Assembly (NCBI RefSeq): GCF_027596085.1
Contig: NC_072465.1
Coordinates: 21,862,707-21,926,706 of the forward strand
Direction: 5' to 3'
DNA length: 64,000 nucleotides
Source: Anoplopoma fimbria
Lineage: Eukaryota; Chordata; Actinopteri; Perciformes; Anoplopomatidae
The notes under the pieces are model-generated. The model saw nothing but the letters and a program-made list of their open reading frames with translations, was not told the DNA's origin and did no database searches. The translations under genes were made by a program, and so were the position numbers. Position 1 is the stretch's first letter. The number at the start of each line of letters is the position of its first letter. Shown in pieces: positions 43,505 through 55,640 of this stretch.

Positions 43505-43960
43505 CTAGATTAAAGAAACATCAGACTTAAAGTACAAGTTTCACATTTTGGATGATACACGTATTAACTTTCTGGTGGAGAGTGAGATAAGAACATTTAT
43601 ACCCCTTATATCTTTACAATAAATATGAAGCTACTGCCAATCAACACATTATATGTCGTCTGATAGAAACAAAAAAACAGTGATTTACCGGTTTACAGGG
43701 CTTTATACTTTTATTTGGTTGCGTCTAGTAATTTACTGGAGACTCAGCTGGTTGCCTGGCAACTGCTCAGAGCCAAGAAATAGTCCGACAAACAACCCCC
43801 CAAAAAATGGTGCAATGTTTATTTTACACTTTGTTTTTTGTACTGATTAAACAAGTGTGTTAATTAGTGAGATTTTGAGGGGCTTTATTTGACAGACCCA
43901 GGCTTCTCCATGATTCCAGTCTCTGTGCTAAGCTAAGATAACAGGCTTTATATAAAGCAA
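43505..43960 (+). repeat. Dispersed repeat family B, copy 5, with a palindromic X-box
   Basis: AGTACAAGTTTCACATTTTG, AATATGAAGCTACTGCCAAT, CTCAGCTGGTTGCCTGGCAA and CTCTGTGCTAAGCTAAGATA identify family B. It lies in the cyp24a1 intron before the 3'UTR exon. GTTGCCTGGCAAC (43751-43763) is a perfect palindromic RFX-type X-box. Confidence 0.7.
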
Positions 43961-43992
43961 AATGGAGATCTAAGTAGAGAGACCCCCTCACC

Positions 43993-46080
43993 TCATCTCT
44001 TAATGAAGGCAACAGGAAGTTCTCTGCTGGGGACCAAAAGTCCTGAATGGATCACGTCGAGCGGCTCGTTATCTGTTGCAACAATCTCGTAGTCTCTCAC
44101 CAGCTGTATAAAAAAAAACACAAGCAAAGTTGGATTTTTAAGGCGATTAAAGCTTCAGGAACAATCAGTCTGATCCGCTGCTCACTTGTACACTGCTGTC
44201 TGTAAATGAGTCCATAAACTGAACTGAACTTTGTCTGATCTTACCCAGCACATGGCCAGCTGTAGCTGCAGCTCTGCCAGCCGGCGGCCGATGCACATCC
44301 TCTTTCCGATGCCGAAGGGAACGTGGGCGAAGGGGTTGATGGTGTTGTTCTCCCGCAGCCAGCGCTCAGGTTTGAACCGCTTCCCATCATCAAAGTACTC
44401 CTCATTGGAGCCCAGTGCATGGCTGTTTATCATCAAAACAGTCTGTGAATTGAGGAAAATCACAATTAAAGCATTTTTACATTATAAGTAGGATTTTCAG
44501 TGCTTGCTAAAGATAAATGAAATAGATAATACAGTAGATTACAAGAGAAAATACTCTGAATAAAGTAAATCCGGTTCTTTTATGCAGTTTGCTGAGTTAC
44601 ACAAACTTAAACATTTGCTGCATTTAGACTTTGTACAGTATGAGAGCGGCGTTTTTTGGAACAGGCTTCATTCAAGACATCAGTCAAATGTAAATGAATA
44701 CAGGAACGTAATCAGCTCATGTCAGGTGTATGTTAACAAGAACTAAGCCACTTACCCCTTTGGGAATGGCATAATCTCCCAACACAGTGTCTTTGTCCAG
44801 AGTCCTGCTGGTGAACGGGACTGTTGGCGATAACCTGTAAGAATTTAAGAAAAAAAGCGCATTGGAATATGGCCTCAGTGAAACTATGCTAAAGCATGAT
44901 ACACATATCTAAGCAGTCTAACTGGAGTTAAATATACTCCTGATGTTTTTCACAGTGTAAAATGAGGCGAAATATAATCCCCAGTCAGGGGTCGTATACA
45001 TTCCCTGTGTGATGTGGTCATGGCATTAGCCTTAAATAACACGTTGGGCAACTTGTGACTGCACGAGAAGACGGGGGAGAAAGAGGGCCATCGTGAGGGG
45101 TGATAAACGGAGTTGAACGTGACCGCGTGGTTTAAGATGGGACCACTGGTCGCCGCCGGTCATGCCTCCATATCCCATGTTTTTGAGGCAGTCATGTGTG
45201 TGATATCTGCACCTTAATCTCCGTGGTAACCCACTGAGTGAAATCATGATGCAGCCAGTGAGTCTGATTGGAAAATGAATCGGTATTATGTTATGTCACG
45301 TGAAACTACAACCTTTTTTTTTTAACGTTTACCAAGAGCTGTATTGCCCGGGTATGTGTGGAACATAGGTGTGTCTTTTGACTCTGTGCTGCAGGGCTTG
45401 TGTGTCATATCACAGATTCTTTTTATAGTGATTTCACTTATATCCAATTGATAATTGCTGCTCTCATAAAAGAGTGTCATAAAATGGCTATAATCAGTAT
45501 TCATTGTCTGTGTTTCATTGCTTTGTGTTGATTTCTTGCGGCGGTAAATATTCTGAACAGTGGACTTTGTTTACGTATTACTGGATTGGTATTTTGCTGC
45601 TTCCTGCTGCTCTGCATGGCTTCGAGAATGCTCATTTTGTTGGCTTTGCTGTTTTTTATTGTGTCTTCTGTTAGTGTAAAATATATTTAACATATCGCCA
45701 AAGGATTGCAGTAGACAATTAGCCAGCTGGCTAACACATAATGGCTCATATCCTTATAAATAGATGAATGAAAATATCTTTATGTAAAGTGTACTGCCTG
45801 CTTATCATTTCTCATAATGTGAGTGTAGAGGCAGCCAGGAGCTTTGTGTAGCATTATATGAGTTATATTCTCTACACCATCACCCTGTCCTACTGTACCT
45901 CATTGACTCCTTGAGGCAGGCCTTGAGGTAGGGCATGCTCTTGATGTGCTCTCCACACGGGTCCTGGTCGGGAGCAACCACCGCTCTTATCTCATCCCGC
46001 AACTTCCTCTGGGCGCCGGGGTTACGTGACAGGTTGAAAATAGCCCACAGCATACTGTTGGCGGTCTAAAGAACGTAAAC

Positions 46081-46150
<70 letters not shown>

Positions 46151-49100
46151 TGTCACTTAGTGAGGCGGCTACTCTAAGTGCATTCCTCTGTGGGGTCCTG
46201 GAGGGAGCTGAGGAATGTTTGGGGTCCCTCAAAGCCTCCTCAGTTACATCCACATCACATTCATTTTCCGCTTTTGAAGCACTGTAACAGCAGCACGTGT
46301 TTGTTTTAGAGGTTGAGAAGTTTTTTTTTTTCTTTCCTTCCTCGAAGGAAAATACGCAAAAGGTTAAATATTTAAAAGGTCAATCCTCGTTCATAAGTAT
46401 GTGGCGCTGTTCCGCAACCATGTGATGATCTATTTTTCTTTAAGAGCATAAATTGTAAATAAACGCTTCAGACCATCTTGCGACGGGACCCCTACTTCTT
46501 ACCCCCCTACAGCTGGCGCCATCCACTAACTCGTCAACTACACATCTGTAAAGTTTTGAGACGGCATCTTGCACAGTTGTAACTGGAGAGTGGTATCAAT
46601 CTTCTCATCTAACTCTCAGCAAGAAAGCGATTAAGCGTATTTCGCAAAATATGAAACTATTCCTTTAAATTAAACATGTGTCTTTGAAGTACAAAAAAAG
46701 GAGCTTACCGTCTCAACTCCTCCGACCTGGAGCTCTGTGATGGCTGCGTACAGCTCCTTCTTGGAGAGACTGCTCTGGTGTAAGATGTCGCCGATTAAGT
46801 CATCCGGATCTCTGACGGCGTTCCTCTTCAGCTTCTTGTCGATGTAGACTTTGGCTGAGGAAACATAGAACAGTAAAGTAAATTAAATCTCACATTGTCT
46901 CAAAGTGATTTGGTGTAATACAGTGACTGTCATGCTCCTTGCTATTCTCTACATGTGACCAGGGCTCCTCTTTGTCAGTGCAGTTAGATGGAGTTGACTC
47001 AGACCTTGTGCTGAAACAATAAGTTGATATACTGATTGAGTAAAAATGCCAGATATATGAGAGAGTCCAGCTTCTCCAACATGAGGATTTGCTCTTTGCT
47101 TTACATCATTGTAAAGAATATCTTTTTTTGTACTATTTTCTGACATTTTTTAGATTGAATAATATCATGTGTGTCCAAAGTTGCAGTGTTTGTAATCCGG
47201 ATCACGTTATGTCCGAATGAAACTCATTTTCTTTGAGTTTTCCTTCCCCTGTATGATTCATGCATCAGATTGTATGTGACTTTGGGCATGATGTGTTATC
47301 TATCATAGGGGCATCCGAGAGGGCACTTGTTTTTTTAACAACGAGCTACAGAACAACCAGCATCATGGTCTTCCTCCACCCACTTACCCCCCCCTCCCCA
47401 CCTCCTGCTACTACAAATATTTGGTAGATATCTCCCTCTTAGGTCACACGGTTTACTATGACACTGGCCGCCGTTTACTCAGAGTGCCAAGTACACAAAA
47501 AAAACACTGAGGCACCCAGTTCAAACCCGCCCTCCCTCTGTTCCTGTCCTCTCTACTGTGCTACAACTCTGTGAAATGAGAGTAATCTGTTTGGCAGTGT
47601 AATATTCATATATATATGTGGTGTGTGTGTGTGTGTTTGTACCTGTGCTGAAGATGCGGTCCCATGCTTCCGTGTGGTTCTGCCACGTTTTGGTGTTGAA
47701 GCTCTTGTGGAGCTTCACTGGTGTGACCATCATCATGCCAAACGTGCTCATCATCTACACAGAAATAACAAAGAGGGCCGAGTGTTTTAATCTAATGATC
47801 TCACACTCACACTGGAAAATCTTTGATGCAATTAAGTTATCAAGATCCTCTGTTGTTTCTTGCACCCTCTGCCCTGTGAGACCTTTGTGAGTATTATCAC
47901 CTCCTGACCGTGGAGTGACACTGGTTTGCCCCAGTGCATAAAATCCCAGTAGTAAGAGTGTCTGTTACCAGTAGACCTCCGCTTGAAAGGAACCTAACGA
48001 ACCACGTATGTTTCTAGCGGCTCATCGTATCACAGGTCGTCCTCCCCCACTGTTCTAAGTACACCAGTGAAGCAATCAACAGCCGTACTCACTGTTTTCA
48101 CGGCGGTGATGAAGTTCATGGCTTCCTCGTTGACTTTCTCCTGCAGGAGACCAAATCTTGTGTCGTAGAGGACGAGGCAAATGGCTGAATGACAAATAAA
48201 AGCAAAGAGTGAGACTCAGAGTCTGAGATGAATGTATAAACAGATTAGTAAGACTTTGATTTGATATTTCTATCTACTTTAAGATATCACAAATGATCTA
48301 CTGGTCCATTTTTTTTACGAGAGCAGAGGTCCAATAACATGGCATATGTATATAACTGTTAATGTGGATACAGCCAAATGCTTTGGACAACATATTGACT
48401 TATGTGAAAGCCAATTCAACATTTTGTGAATATTTTTTTTTTACTATTTTACACATTTCATGGATTCAACAATATCGAGACAATAATCAGCTTATTAGTT
48501 GATATTTAAAATAATGCATGTGCAGCCCAAATTAATAATATATACATAAAAAAGCAGTTGAACTTACTCTCAAACGACCATTTATTCAGCTCGAAGTACA
48601 AGTCCTCGATCTTCCCACCGACGTTTATTTGTCCAATTCTGCCAACGAAGTCCATCAACACCTGCATTTTACGGACAAAAGCTGTCAGTCATCGATCATA
48701 AAATAAGATTAAATAAGATTATAAACAATACGTCCCATATTTTTAAGTGTCTCACCTCGTTTATTTTGCGATCGAGCTTCACCACCTCTGTCGGTTTCAT
48801 GAGTTTCTGCTGGAAAGCGCTCCTCACCCTCTGCCAGTCCTTCCCCTCCCTGCAGAAACAACAACTGTCACTCTCTATATATGTATATATATATATTATT
48901 ATTATTATATTCCTTTATTGATCCCCATGGGGGAAATTCAAGTGTTGCAGCAGCTCAACTACACAGACACAGACAATAAATACACATACTATACAACTAC
49001 ACAGACAATAAATACACATACTATACAACTACACAGACACAGACAATAAATACACATACTATACAACTACACAGACAATAAATACACATACTATACAACT

Positions 49101-50282
49101 ACACAGACAATAAATACACATACTATACAACTACACAGACACAGACAATAAATACACATACAATAAATACAACTATACAGACACAGACAATAAATACACA
49201 TACTATACAACTACACAGACAATAAATACACATACTATACAACTACACAGACAATAAATACACATACTATACAACTACACAGACAATAAATACACATACT
49301 ATACAGACAATAAATACACATACTATACAACCAGACAATAAATACTCATACTATACAACAAAATAAAGATAGAACAGGAATATATATATATATATACTTT
49401 CTGTATGCATAAACAGTTGCACTCACAGAATGAGGAGTCCGTACGCCTCGTCTCTCAGGTCTCTGTATGCGGTCCAGGGTTTGATCTCCAGTCTCTGGGG
49501 GTAGTTCCCCTCCTTCCTGTAGAGAGCCTCCAGCAAGCAAGGTGCGCCGATGTGCACCGACTCAAAGGAGCCCAGCTTCATCCGGAAAATCTTACCGAAT
49601 TTCTTATGATAATCAACCTAAGAAATATTTAAAGATTTAGCAATCAAAGTCTTTAAACTCAAATATATGTCGTTAAAACACATTTATAAAATTGCGACAA
49701 CGATTTATAAAATATAATCTGTATTCCCTGCGTAAAAGTAGACAATGTTATTAAAGTGACTGTACCTCATCTTATCTGATATATTAACAGTCTCAAACAT
49801 GGTGATCCTCAGAGTTACGTCATTCAGTTATTAGAAATATTTCCAGAAATTTCTCATGATAATCAACCTAAGAAATATTTAAAAAAAACTTAGCAATCAA
49901 AGTCTTTAAACTCAAATATATATCATTTCTAGTCGTTAAAACACATTTTTCTTTATTTATTTATACAATATAATCTGTATTCCCTGCGTAAAAGTAGACA
50001 CTGTTATTAAAGTGACTGTACCAGAGCCTCGTGTTGTCTGGTCAGCCCTCCCTTCCGGAGAAGTTGCACCAGACTGCCGACGATGGGCCAGTTGGTGGGT
50101 CCGGGGATGTCCTCCAGGCTGAGTGCTCTGGAGGCGGCGTGCGTCGGGCAGCGAGCAGCCTGGAGAGCATCCTTCTCCTCCAGGACGCACACCGAGGAGG
50201 TCGGCTTGAAGTGCTGCAGCCCGACGGACTTCTTCTTCAGAAACTCCACAATCTGCGGGACTTTTTGGATCTGTGCCCTCAT
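43993..50282 (-). CDS. cyp24a1: Vitamin D 24-hydroxylase CYP24A1 (11 coding exons, 514 aa)
   Basis: Mitochondrial cytochrome P450 that inactivates calcitriol and 25-hydroxyvitamin D by side-chain hydroxylation at C24 (and C23), taking electrons from ferredoxin. Exons: 50282-50022, 49617-49427, 48849-48756, 48661-48568, 48184-48093, 47754-47643, 46854-46709, 46065-45899, 44834-44756, 44442-44245, 44103-43993. All phases join (1545 nt with stop) and the length equals the human protein. The N-terminal ~55 residues are basic and hydroxylated, without acidic runs at the start, as expected for a mitochondrial targeting sequence. [13 protein letters not shown] is followed by [20 protein letters not shown], the I-helix [14 protein letters not shown], the K-helix KESMR, and the heme-binding [12 protein letters not shown] with Cys462. 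The I-helix has Gly-Gly where human has Ala-Ala. The ATG at 50282 was chosen because the frame upstream has no other ATG. Confidence 0.98.
46086..46145 (+). repeat. (GA)n microsatellite, ~30 units
   Basis: Uninterrupted GA run just upstream of cyp24a1 coding exon 8. In the transcript it reads (CU)n at the 3' end of intron 7, starting about 20 bases before the acceptor, so it serves as or extends the pyrimidine tract. Confidence 0.95.
46570..46680 (-). repeat. Fragment of repeat family B
   Basis: GAGTGGTATCAATCTTCTCA, TCTAACTCTCAGCAAGAAAG and CAAAATATGAAACTATTCCT match the reverse of the family's start. Confidence 0.65.
47020..47165 (-). repeat. Fragment of repeat family A
   Basis: CAGCTTCTCCAACATGAGGA, TTTGCTCTTTGCTTTACATC and ACTATTTTCTGACATTTTTT match the internal part of family A. 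Confidence 0.6.
48903..48955 (-). repeat. LINE 3' tail in cyp24a1 intron 2
   Basis: CCTTTATTGATCCCCATGGG, then GGAAATTCAAGTG: reverse complement of the tail at 24971-25024. It borders the 32-bp minisatellite. Confidence 0.7.
48956..49365 (+). repeat. 32-bp minisatellite in cyp24a1 intron 2
   Basis: The unit is ACAACTACACAGACAATAAA plus TACACATACTAT (32 bp), repeated about a dozen times. Some units carry an extra 6-bp CACAGA step (38 bp) and some are shortened. There are no unique spacers between units, so it is not a CRISPR-type array. It immediately follows a LINE tail and probably grew from the LINE 3'UTR. Confidence 0.92.
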
Positions 50283-50394
50283 CCTCAAACTTCTAGATTA
50301 AAAAAAAATAAATAAAAGTGGAATAATTTAATGTTCAATAGGTGCTCTTCTTTTTTTTTTTTTTTTTTTTATCTTGGGGGGGGGGTTTCTCGTT

Positions 50395-50470
50395 TCTTGG
50401 AAGTGTCACACCTTACCGCAATATATATACCCTGAGAGTGTTTATTCCTGCAGTGCACTGAACCAATCAG
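50395..50470 (-). promoter_or_regulatory. cyp24a1: cyp24a1 core promoter: TATA box and inverted CCAAT box
   Basis: In the minus direction CTGATTGGTT (50470-50461, inverted CCAAT) lies about 32 bases upstream of GGTATATATATTG (TATA, about 50431-50420). This predicts a transcription start near 50395 and a 5'UTR of about 110 nt. Rat and human CYP24A1 also have TATA and CCAAT elements close to the start. Confidence 0.65.
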
Positions 50471-50631
50471 CGACCGGTCCTTCACGGTGTGGCCGTCGAG
50501 CCCACCATTCATTTATCCACGTTGGGAGGGTGGTGTGACCCCAGATAGACCGAGGAAGTCCCCCCCCCCCCCACCACCTCCACCCACCCCCACCCCCACG
50601 CTTTATAAATAAACACACGAGCCCCTTTCGG

Positions 50632-50654
50632 AGGTGACGCGGTTCGCTTGAACC
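50632..50654 (+). promoter_or_regulatory. cyp24a1: Candidate vitamin D response element (DR3) with a third half-site
   Basis: AGGTGA-cgc-GGTTCG (50632-50646) is a direct repeat with 3-base spacing. It fits the VDR/RXR consensus RGKTSA-nnn-RGKTSA except for the last base. A third half-site in reverse (TGAACC, 50649-50654) follows two bases later. The DR3 sits on the strand opposite to transcription, as in the rat Cyp24a1 elements, at about -245 relative to the predicted start. It has the same first half-site, AGGTGA, as the rat proximal element. Confidence 0.65.
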
Positions 50655-50754
50655 GTGTTTCAGAGCGACCTGTGATATGGAGAAAGGAAACACTGGCAGA
50701 GCAAATACTACTGCCACACTTCTGCATCGTGGACAAATATTTGACCGATTGCAG

Positions 50755-50756
<2 letters not shown>

Positions 50757-50807
<51 letters not shown>
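50757..50807 (+). repeat. (GT)n microsatellite, ~25 units
   Basis: GT run about 110 bases upstream of the candidate vitamin D response element, on the promoter side of cyp24a1. Confidence 0.97.
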
Positions 50808-50813
<6 letters not shown>

Positions 50814-51272
50814 GTTTGTGTTTTTGAGTGTGTTGTTTGTAGAGGGGCAAAGTGGACGTTTAAAGTGATATTCTCTATATGTGTCTTTATTATAATTGCA
50901 CATTTTCATTACTATCTATATTGGAAAAACTTATGAAATAGAGTACAAGTTGGTTCACAGGTCGCACCTCATCTTATCTGAAATATTAACAGTCTCAAGC
51001 ATGGTGATCCTCAGAGTTACATCATTCAGTTATTAAACATGTTTCCAGATATTTCCATTTGGCCTCTTAGAATAAAATCTAAATGCCAAGTGCAAAACTA
51101 TCTTAAACATCAGGGCATGTAAAGTAAGCAGGAATAGAATATAAATATAAATTCCTCATTTGATGAAGTTTATTCATCAGCTTTTTGATATCAGCTCTGT
51201 AGATGAGTTCATTGGTTTAACATCTCCTGGATATCTGAACCTCTCACCCCCATGCACTCACTCACTCACACG

Positions 51273-51398
<126 letters not shown>

Positions 51399-52289
51399 TA
51401 CATGGCATGGCTTAAATAACATGTGCAGGGGCCCCCTGTTGTCTCATTCAGGTGGCATCTGAACAACCTTGAACCTTGACTGAACGAGAGCCTCTCCAGG
51501 TGTAACACACCGCACACACATCAATCACCCCCATTTTTTAAATTCGTACAGTGACTTTTCCTTTGGTTTTTGAATGGATAAAAAAAAAAAGACATAAAGT
51601 ATTGATCATGAGCTTTAGAGCTGCTGATAATCCACGAGGCAGAGGCGGATTTAGTCAGACTTAAGAAACTCTGGATCCTACATCTCGACCTGTAGTAATT
51701 ATGACAGGCGTGAAAGAGGAAGTCAGGTGACGTTAAAAAAGTCGAAATAGGGAACAGGTTGGTGTGGATGGATGGTTCGACAAAACCTCAGCCTTTGACA
51801 CGGGAGACGGCTGTTTGTTTCTTTGTTTCCAACTGGTTTATTATTGTCACCATAATGATGACGGTCCCCTAACCTGAACAACGCACTTTTAAGATCTTTC
51901 TCTAAACGTGACCAAACCTTAACCACAGAGGTGATTTGTAACAGTTTTGGAAGGAAAAAACAAATGATGTCGTCTTGTGGATATTGACATCCGATCAGGA
52001 ACTTGTCACTCTAGACCTCACGGAGGGATGGCGTGTTTCTTGTCTTTTAACCATATCTTTCACACTTAATTTGCCCCTGTGACAGTTTGTCTGTGAAAAA
52101 GCCTAAAAGCCCCTGCTGAGATAACCCCTGATGACATCACAAGGGTCATTTTCACAGACTTAAAACAAGCTCTGCAAGAGCCAGGGAAGAAATGATGCAA
52201 CTATGTTCAGAATCTGAGAAGCACCTTGAATGACAAGTAAACTGGTCTCCTTTAAAAAAAATGTGTGAAGTGCCAATTAGACGACTGAC

Positions 52290-52510
52290 TAAGAGAGTTG
52301 ATCAATAATTATTTTTGAGGAACGATTAGTTGTTTCTTTAAATGTTTTAGTAATAAGACAAAATGTTCCTTTTAGTAAATTTTGCATGGTTAGGTACGGG
52401 AGAGCTACGTCAAAAGAAAAATTGTCACATTTTTACTATTTTATAGATTGATAGATTATCAATAAATTAAGAACATAGCAGATAATGAAAATAATAGTTA
52501 GAATAGCCCT
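52290..52510 (-). repeat. Dispersed repeat family A, copy 5
   Basis: AGTTGATCAATAATTATTTT at one end and AGATAATGAAAATAATAGTT at the other, the reverse complement of the family A start. Short and diverged inside. Confidence 0.6.
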
Positions 52511-55114
52511 GTATGATTGAAACATTCAATTAAAAAAAAATCTATACTGCAATATCAATGGAAATATTTGATATTAAAACAATCTACAGTTAGAGTCAAC
52601 TGTAGATTAATAACATTTTAATTAATAAGCATAACGTTTTGGCTTTTATATGGAGATAAAATGCCAGTTCTGTCGATTTTATTACTTAACCAGCAGCATG
52701 TTGTTGTGAAACGCGTTATCTTTAACACAAAGTAACACTGGCAATGTCACTGACAGCTGGCACTGCGCAGGGTGCAAGTCATAGAGAAAACATGTTTTCA
52801 TGATGTTCTCTTGTGGGCAAACAGTCCTACGCAATACCCTCCTCTATGACCTCGAGTAGAATAAGTGACTGAGGAGGTTTTTATCGTAATACATGTGTAA
52901 TTGGAGGATGTGTGTTTATGCTATTGTTCATAAATTTTTATCTGTCAATTTCATGTTAAATGTCTCAATAGCTGAAATACAAGCATATACGGTTTTCAAG
53001 AAAATTTAAAGAAAAAATTTTTTTTGGAGGAAACTTACAGTTGTGTCATTTAGCAAAGAAAAAAAAATCATAAATGAAGTGCTCGGCAAACACAATTAAA
53101 TTAGCTGATTTTTCCATCTAATTTGGTGAGGGTACATGAACATAACACACAAAAGAGAAACATAGACACCAAAATGAAATACATGCATACCGTCTGCACA
53201 CAGGATGTATCAACACCAAAATATGAAATAACAACAACTAAAAAGAAAGCATAAATAAGATAACAAAAAAAAAAAATGAATAAAATTGAAAGCATTATCA
53301 AAATATTTTTGGGTATTCCACATGAAAAAAATGCCGTTCTCTTAAGTGCTGGCTGGCTGACTGAATCCCCTCACTATTTATCCACTGAAACACCTTGATC
53401 CCTGCTGCGTCTTAATTTTCTTACACTTAACCAGTGGGGGCCTTTGTAGTTGGGACATCGGCAGGCAGAGAGATAAGTGATGAACTGAGATATGGGTGAG
53501 CTGACCTTCTCATGCAGAAGTGGAGTCATCAGCACACAGAGCACACAAACCTGATGACTCAAACTGTCCAAATTGACTGACAGGTCAGTGAGTTCGGTGA
53601 TTGGGTTTGAAGTGGAGGCTGCTTGGTACGCATGCGAGGGAGAAACACATGAATGTGCATCTTTGTGTGCGTGCGTGCCTATGCGAGAATAACCACCATG
53701 CTGCTGAAAATAAATAAATAATGCGGAGGCCACATAGGAGGAGATTAGCTGAGATCCATAGTAGAGATGGAATTGCTCCGTACAGTCACATCGGCCTCAC
53801 ATAACGCCTGACCTAGAATGTGAGGTGCCCCCTTCCTCAATGCCCACACTTACACTAAGACTGAAAATATTTACACACAGAGCATGAGTGGAGTTATGCA
53901 AGGAGGCCCACCACTTTATCCTCCACCCTTTGATTCTCGTGTTTTTGCCCCACATCACTCCCAGCAACAGTGTCGCCAGTGCTGGCAAAAAGATTTCCTG
54001 TCTCGCTGTATAACAACTTTAATTGTCGTTCACAGTTTTTCAATCCGTCCCGATTCGTTGCACATTCTGTGTGGCCTTGATTGAGCATTACAATTCTTGA
54101 CATGGAGCCAATGTAAATGTCGTGAAACGTAAAGATTTGTGACGCTGACAAACAAGGGTTTAATTTATTTGATGGTCCAGACAAAAGCCTATACATTACT
54201 GTCTCCAGCCAGAAAGTAGGTCATTCCTATTGATAGAGATGATGGGGAAGGGCTGGAGCTGGTGAAGAAGGAGATCTCCGTGAACTTGCTGACCCCCGTC
54301 CTATGCACACTGAGGCTGCTGTTGCCTCAGTATTCAGGGCAGGATTCCCTGGATGGAGAAGGGCCTCCCTCCCTCCCTCCCTCTCTGACAGCAACAGGCT
54401 GAAGGAATGGAAAGTGTTTTAGTAGAAGTGAGGCCATAGGCTAATTCCTTGGAAAGGGGAAATGCCAATGCCAACAGCCCAGTCATAAATGTAAGGGTCA
54501 AAAATATGTCACATTAATGGGTTCCTAACAACAACCATCACTGTTGCTCCCCCAAAATGAACAATTTGAGCACTGTATCATTCCTTTTGCAGAGATTAGT
54601 CGGTTGACAGAGGTGACTGAGGTGAGTACAGTTAACAAAGCTCTGCGAACTAAGTGAACCACGTGTCCTGGAAAACTCACGGTAGCATCCTATAGAAAAT
54701 CAGGACAGCATCTCTGACTCTTATAATTAACAGAATGAATGTTGGGATACTGTGACGAATGTTGCCAACGGCTATCAATTAGGATAATATCTATGAAATT
54801 ACATCATTGAGAAGCTGCCTTTGTCTGTCCTCTGGTCTGTTTGACTGACCTTCTGGCTTCCTGTGTTTGAAAACATACATTCAAACCTCCCATAGACATA
54901 CTCCTGTATTATTAATATAAAAAGCCAGCAGAAGAGAAGACCTTCACTGTAATTCGGAGGGACTGGCCCACAAATATCACCTATTAGATGGATTGGCCAA
55001 TAAGTTTTGGACGGTCATTTTAAACCAGTCAGAGGAGGAATCCTACTGGGTTTCATGATTACCTGACTTCTCCTAGAACACAAATACTAGGTGAAAGTTA
55101 TGATTTATCCAGTG

Positions 55115-55640
55115 AAATATCAAAACATTTACAAAATGGATTGGCACAAAATTTGGTACAGGTGCTCCAGATAATGTATACTAATCACTTTGGTGATTCT
55201 TTAAATTGACTCTGAGGTCGAAATGTACTGCTTTGAGTGAAATGTCGCAACAACTGTTGTATGGATGCCATAAAATTTGGCACAAACATTTAAGTTCCCC
55301 TTAAGAAGAACTATAACATCTTTGATGAACCATCGTCAAGTCAAAATTAAAATTTTCCAATACTTTTGAACATATACCTACAAAACTCATGATATTCCAA
55401 TCAGCTACGGCTGTGTTTAAAGCTAATTATAACAAATGTTTGCATGTTAATGTTTTAAACATGGTAAACATTATACATGCTAAACATTTGCTTGTTAGCA
55501 TTGTCATTGTTTGCATGTTAGCTCAAAGCACCATTGTGCCCACACACCTTAAGAAAAATGTTAAGCATATGAATGGTCACTCTAGCTGTACTAGAAAGTA
55601 TTTGGCCAGTTGTACCCTGAAATCTGAAAAGTGCTCCAAA
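55115..55640 (+). repeat. Dispersed repeat family C, copy 2
   Basis: GTCGCAACAACTGTTGTATG, ATGCCATAAAATTTGGCACA, TCATGATATTCCAATCAGCT, then stretches of CATGTTAATG and GCTAAACATTTGCTTGTTAG match family C. Confidence 0.7.

Noticed and set aside
48956..49365. CRISPR-like look of evenly spaced repeats
   Set aside because: Units abut each other with no unique spacers, and the host is a vertebrate gene intron; it is a minisatellite.
50031..50315. 94-codon plus-strand open frame
   Set aside because: Antisense to cyp24a1 exon 1.
50481..50493. TTCAcGGTGTGG as a second vitamin D element
   Set aside because: The half-sites are one base apart rather than three, and the first half is poor.
50952..50964. 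GGTTCA-c-AGGTCG, a DR1-like receptor site upstream of cyp24a1
   Set aside because: DR1 spacing does not suit VDR/RXR, and it lies beyond the GT array; it could bind other receptors, but nothing else supports it.
53374..53733. 119-codon minus-strand open frame
   Set aside because: No recognisable family, no splice or composition signal; probably chance.
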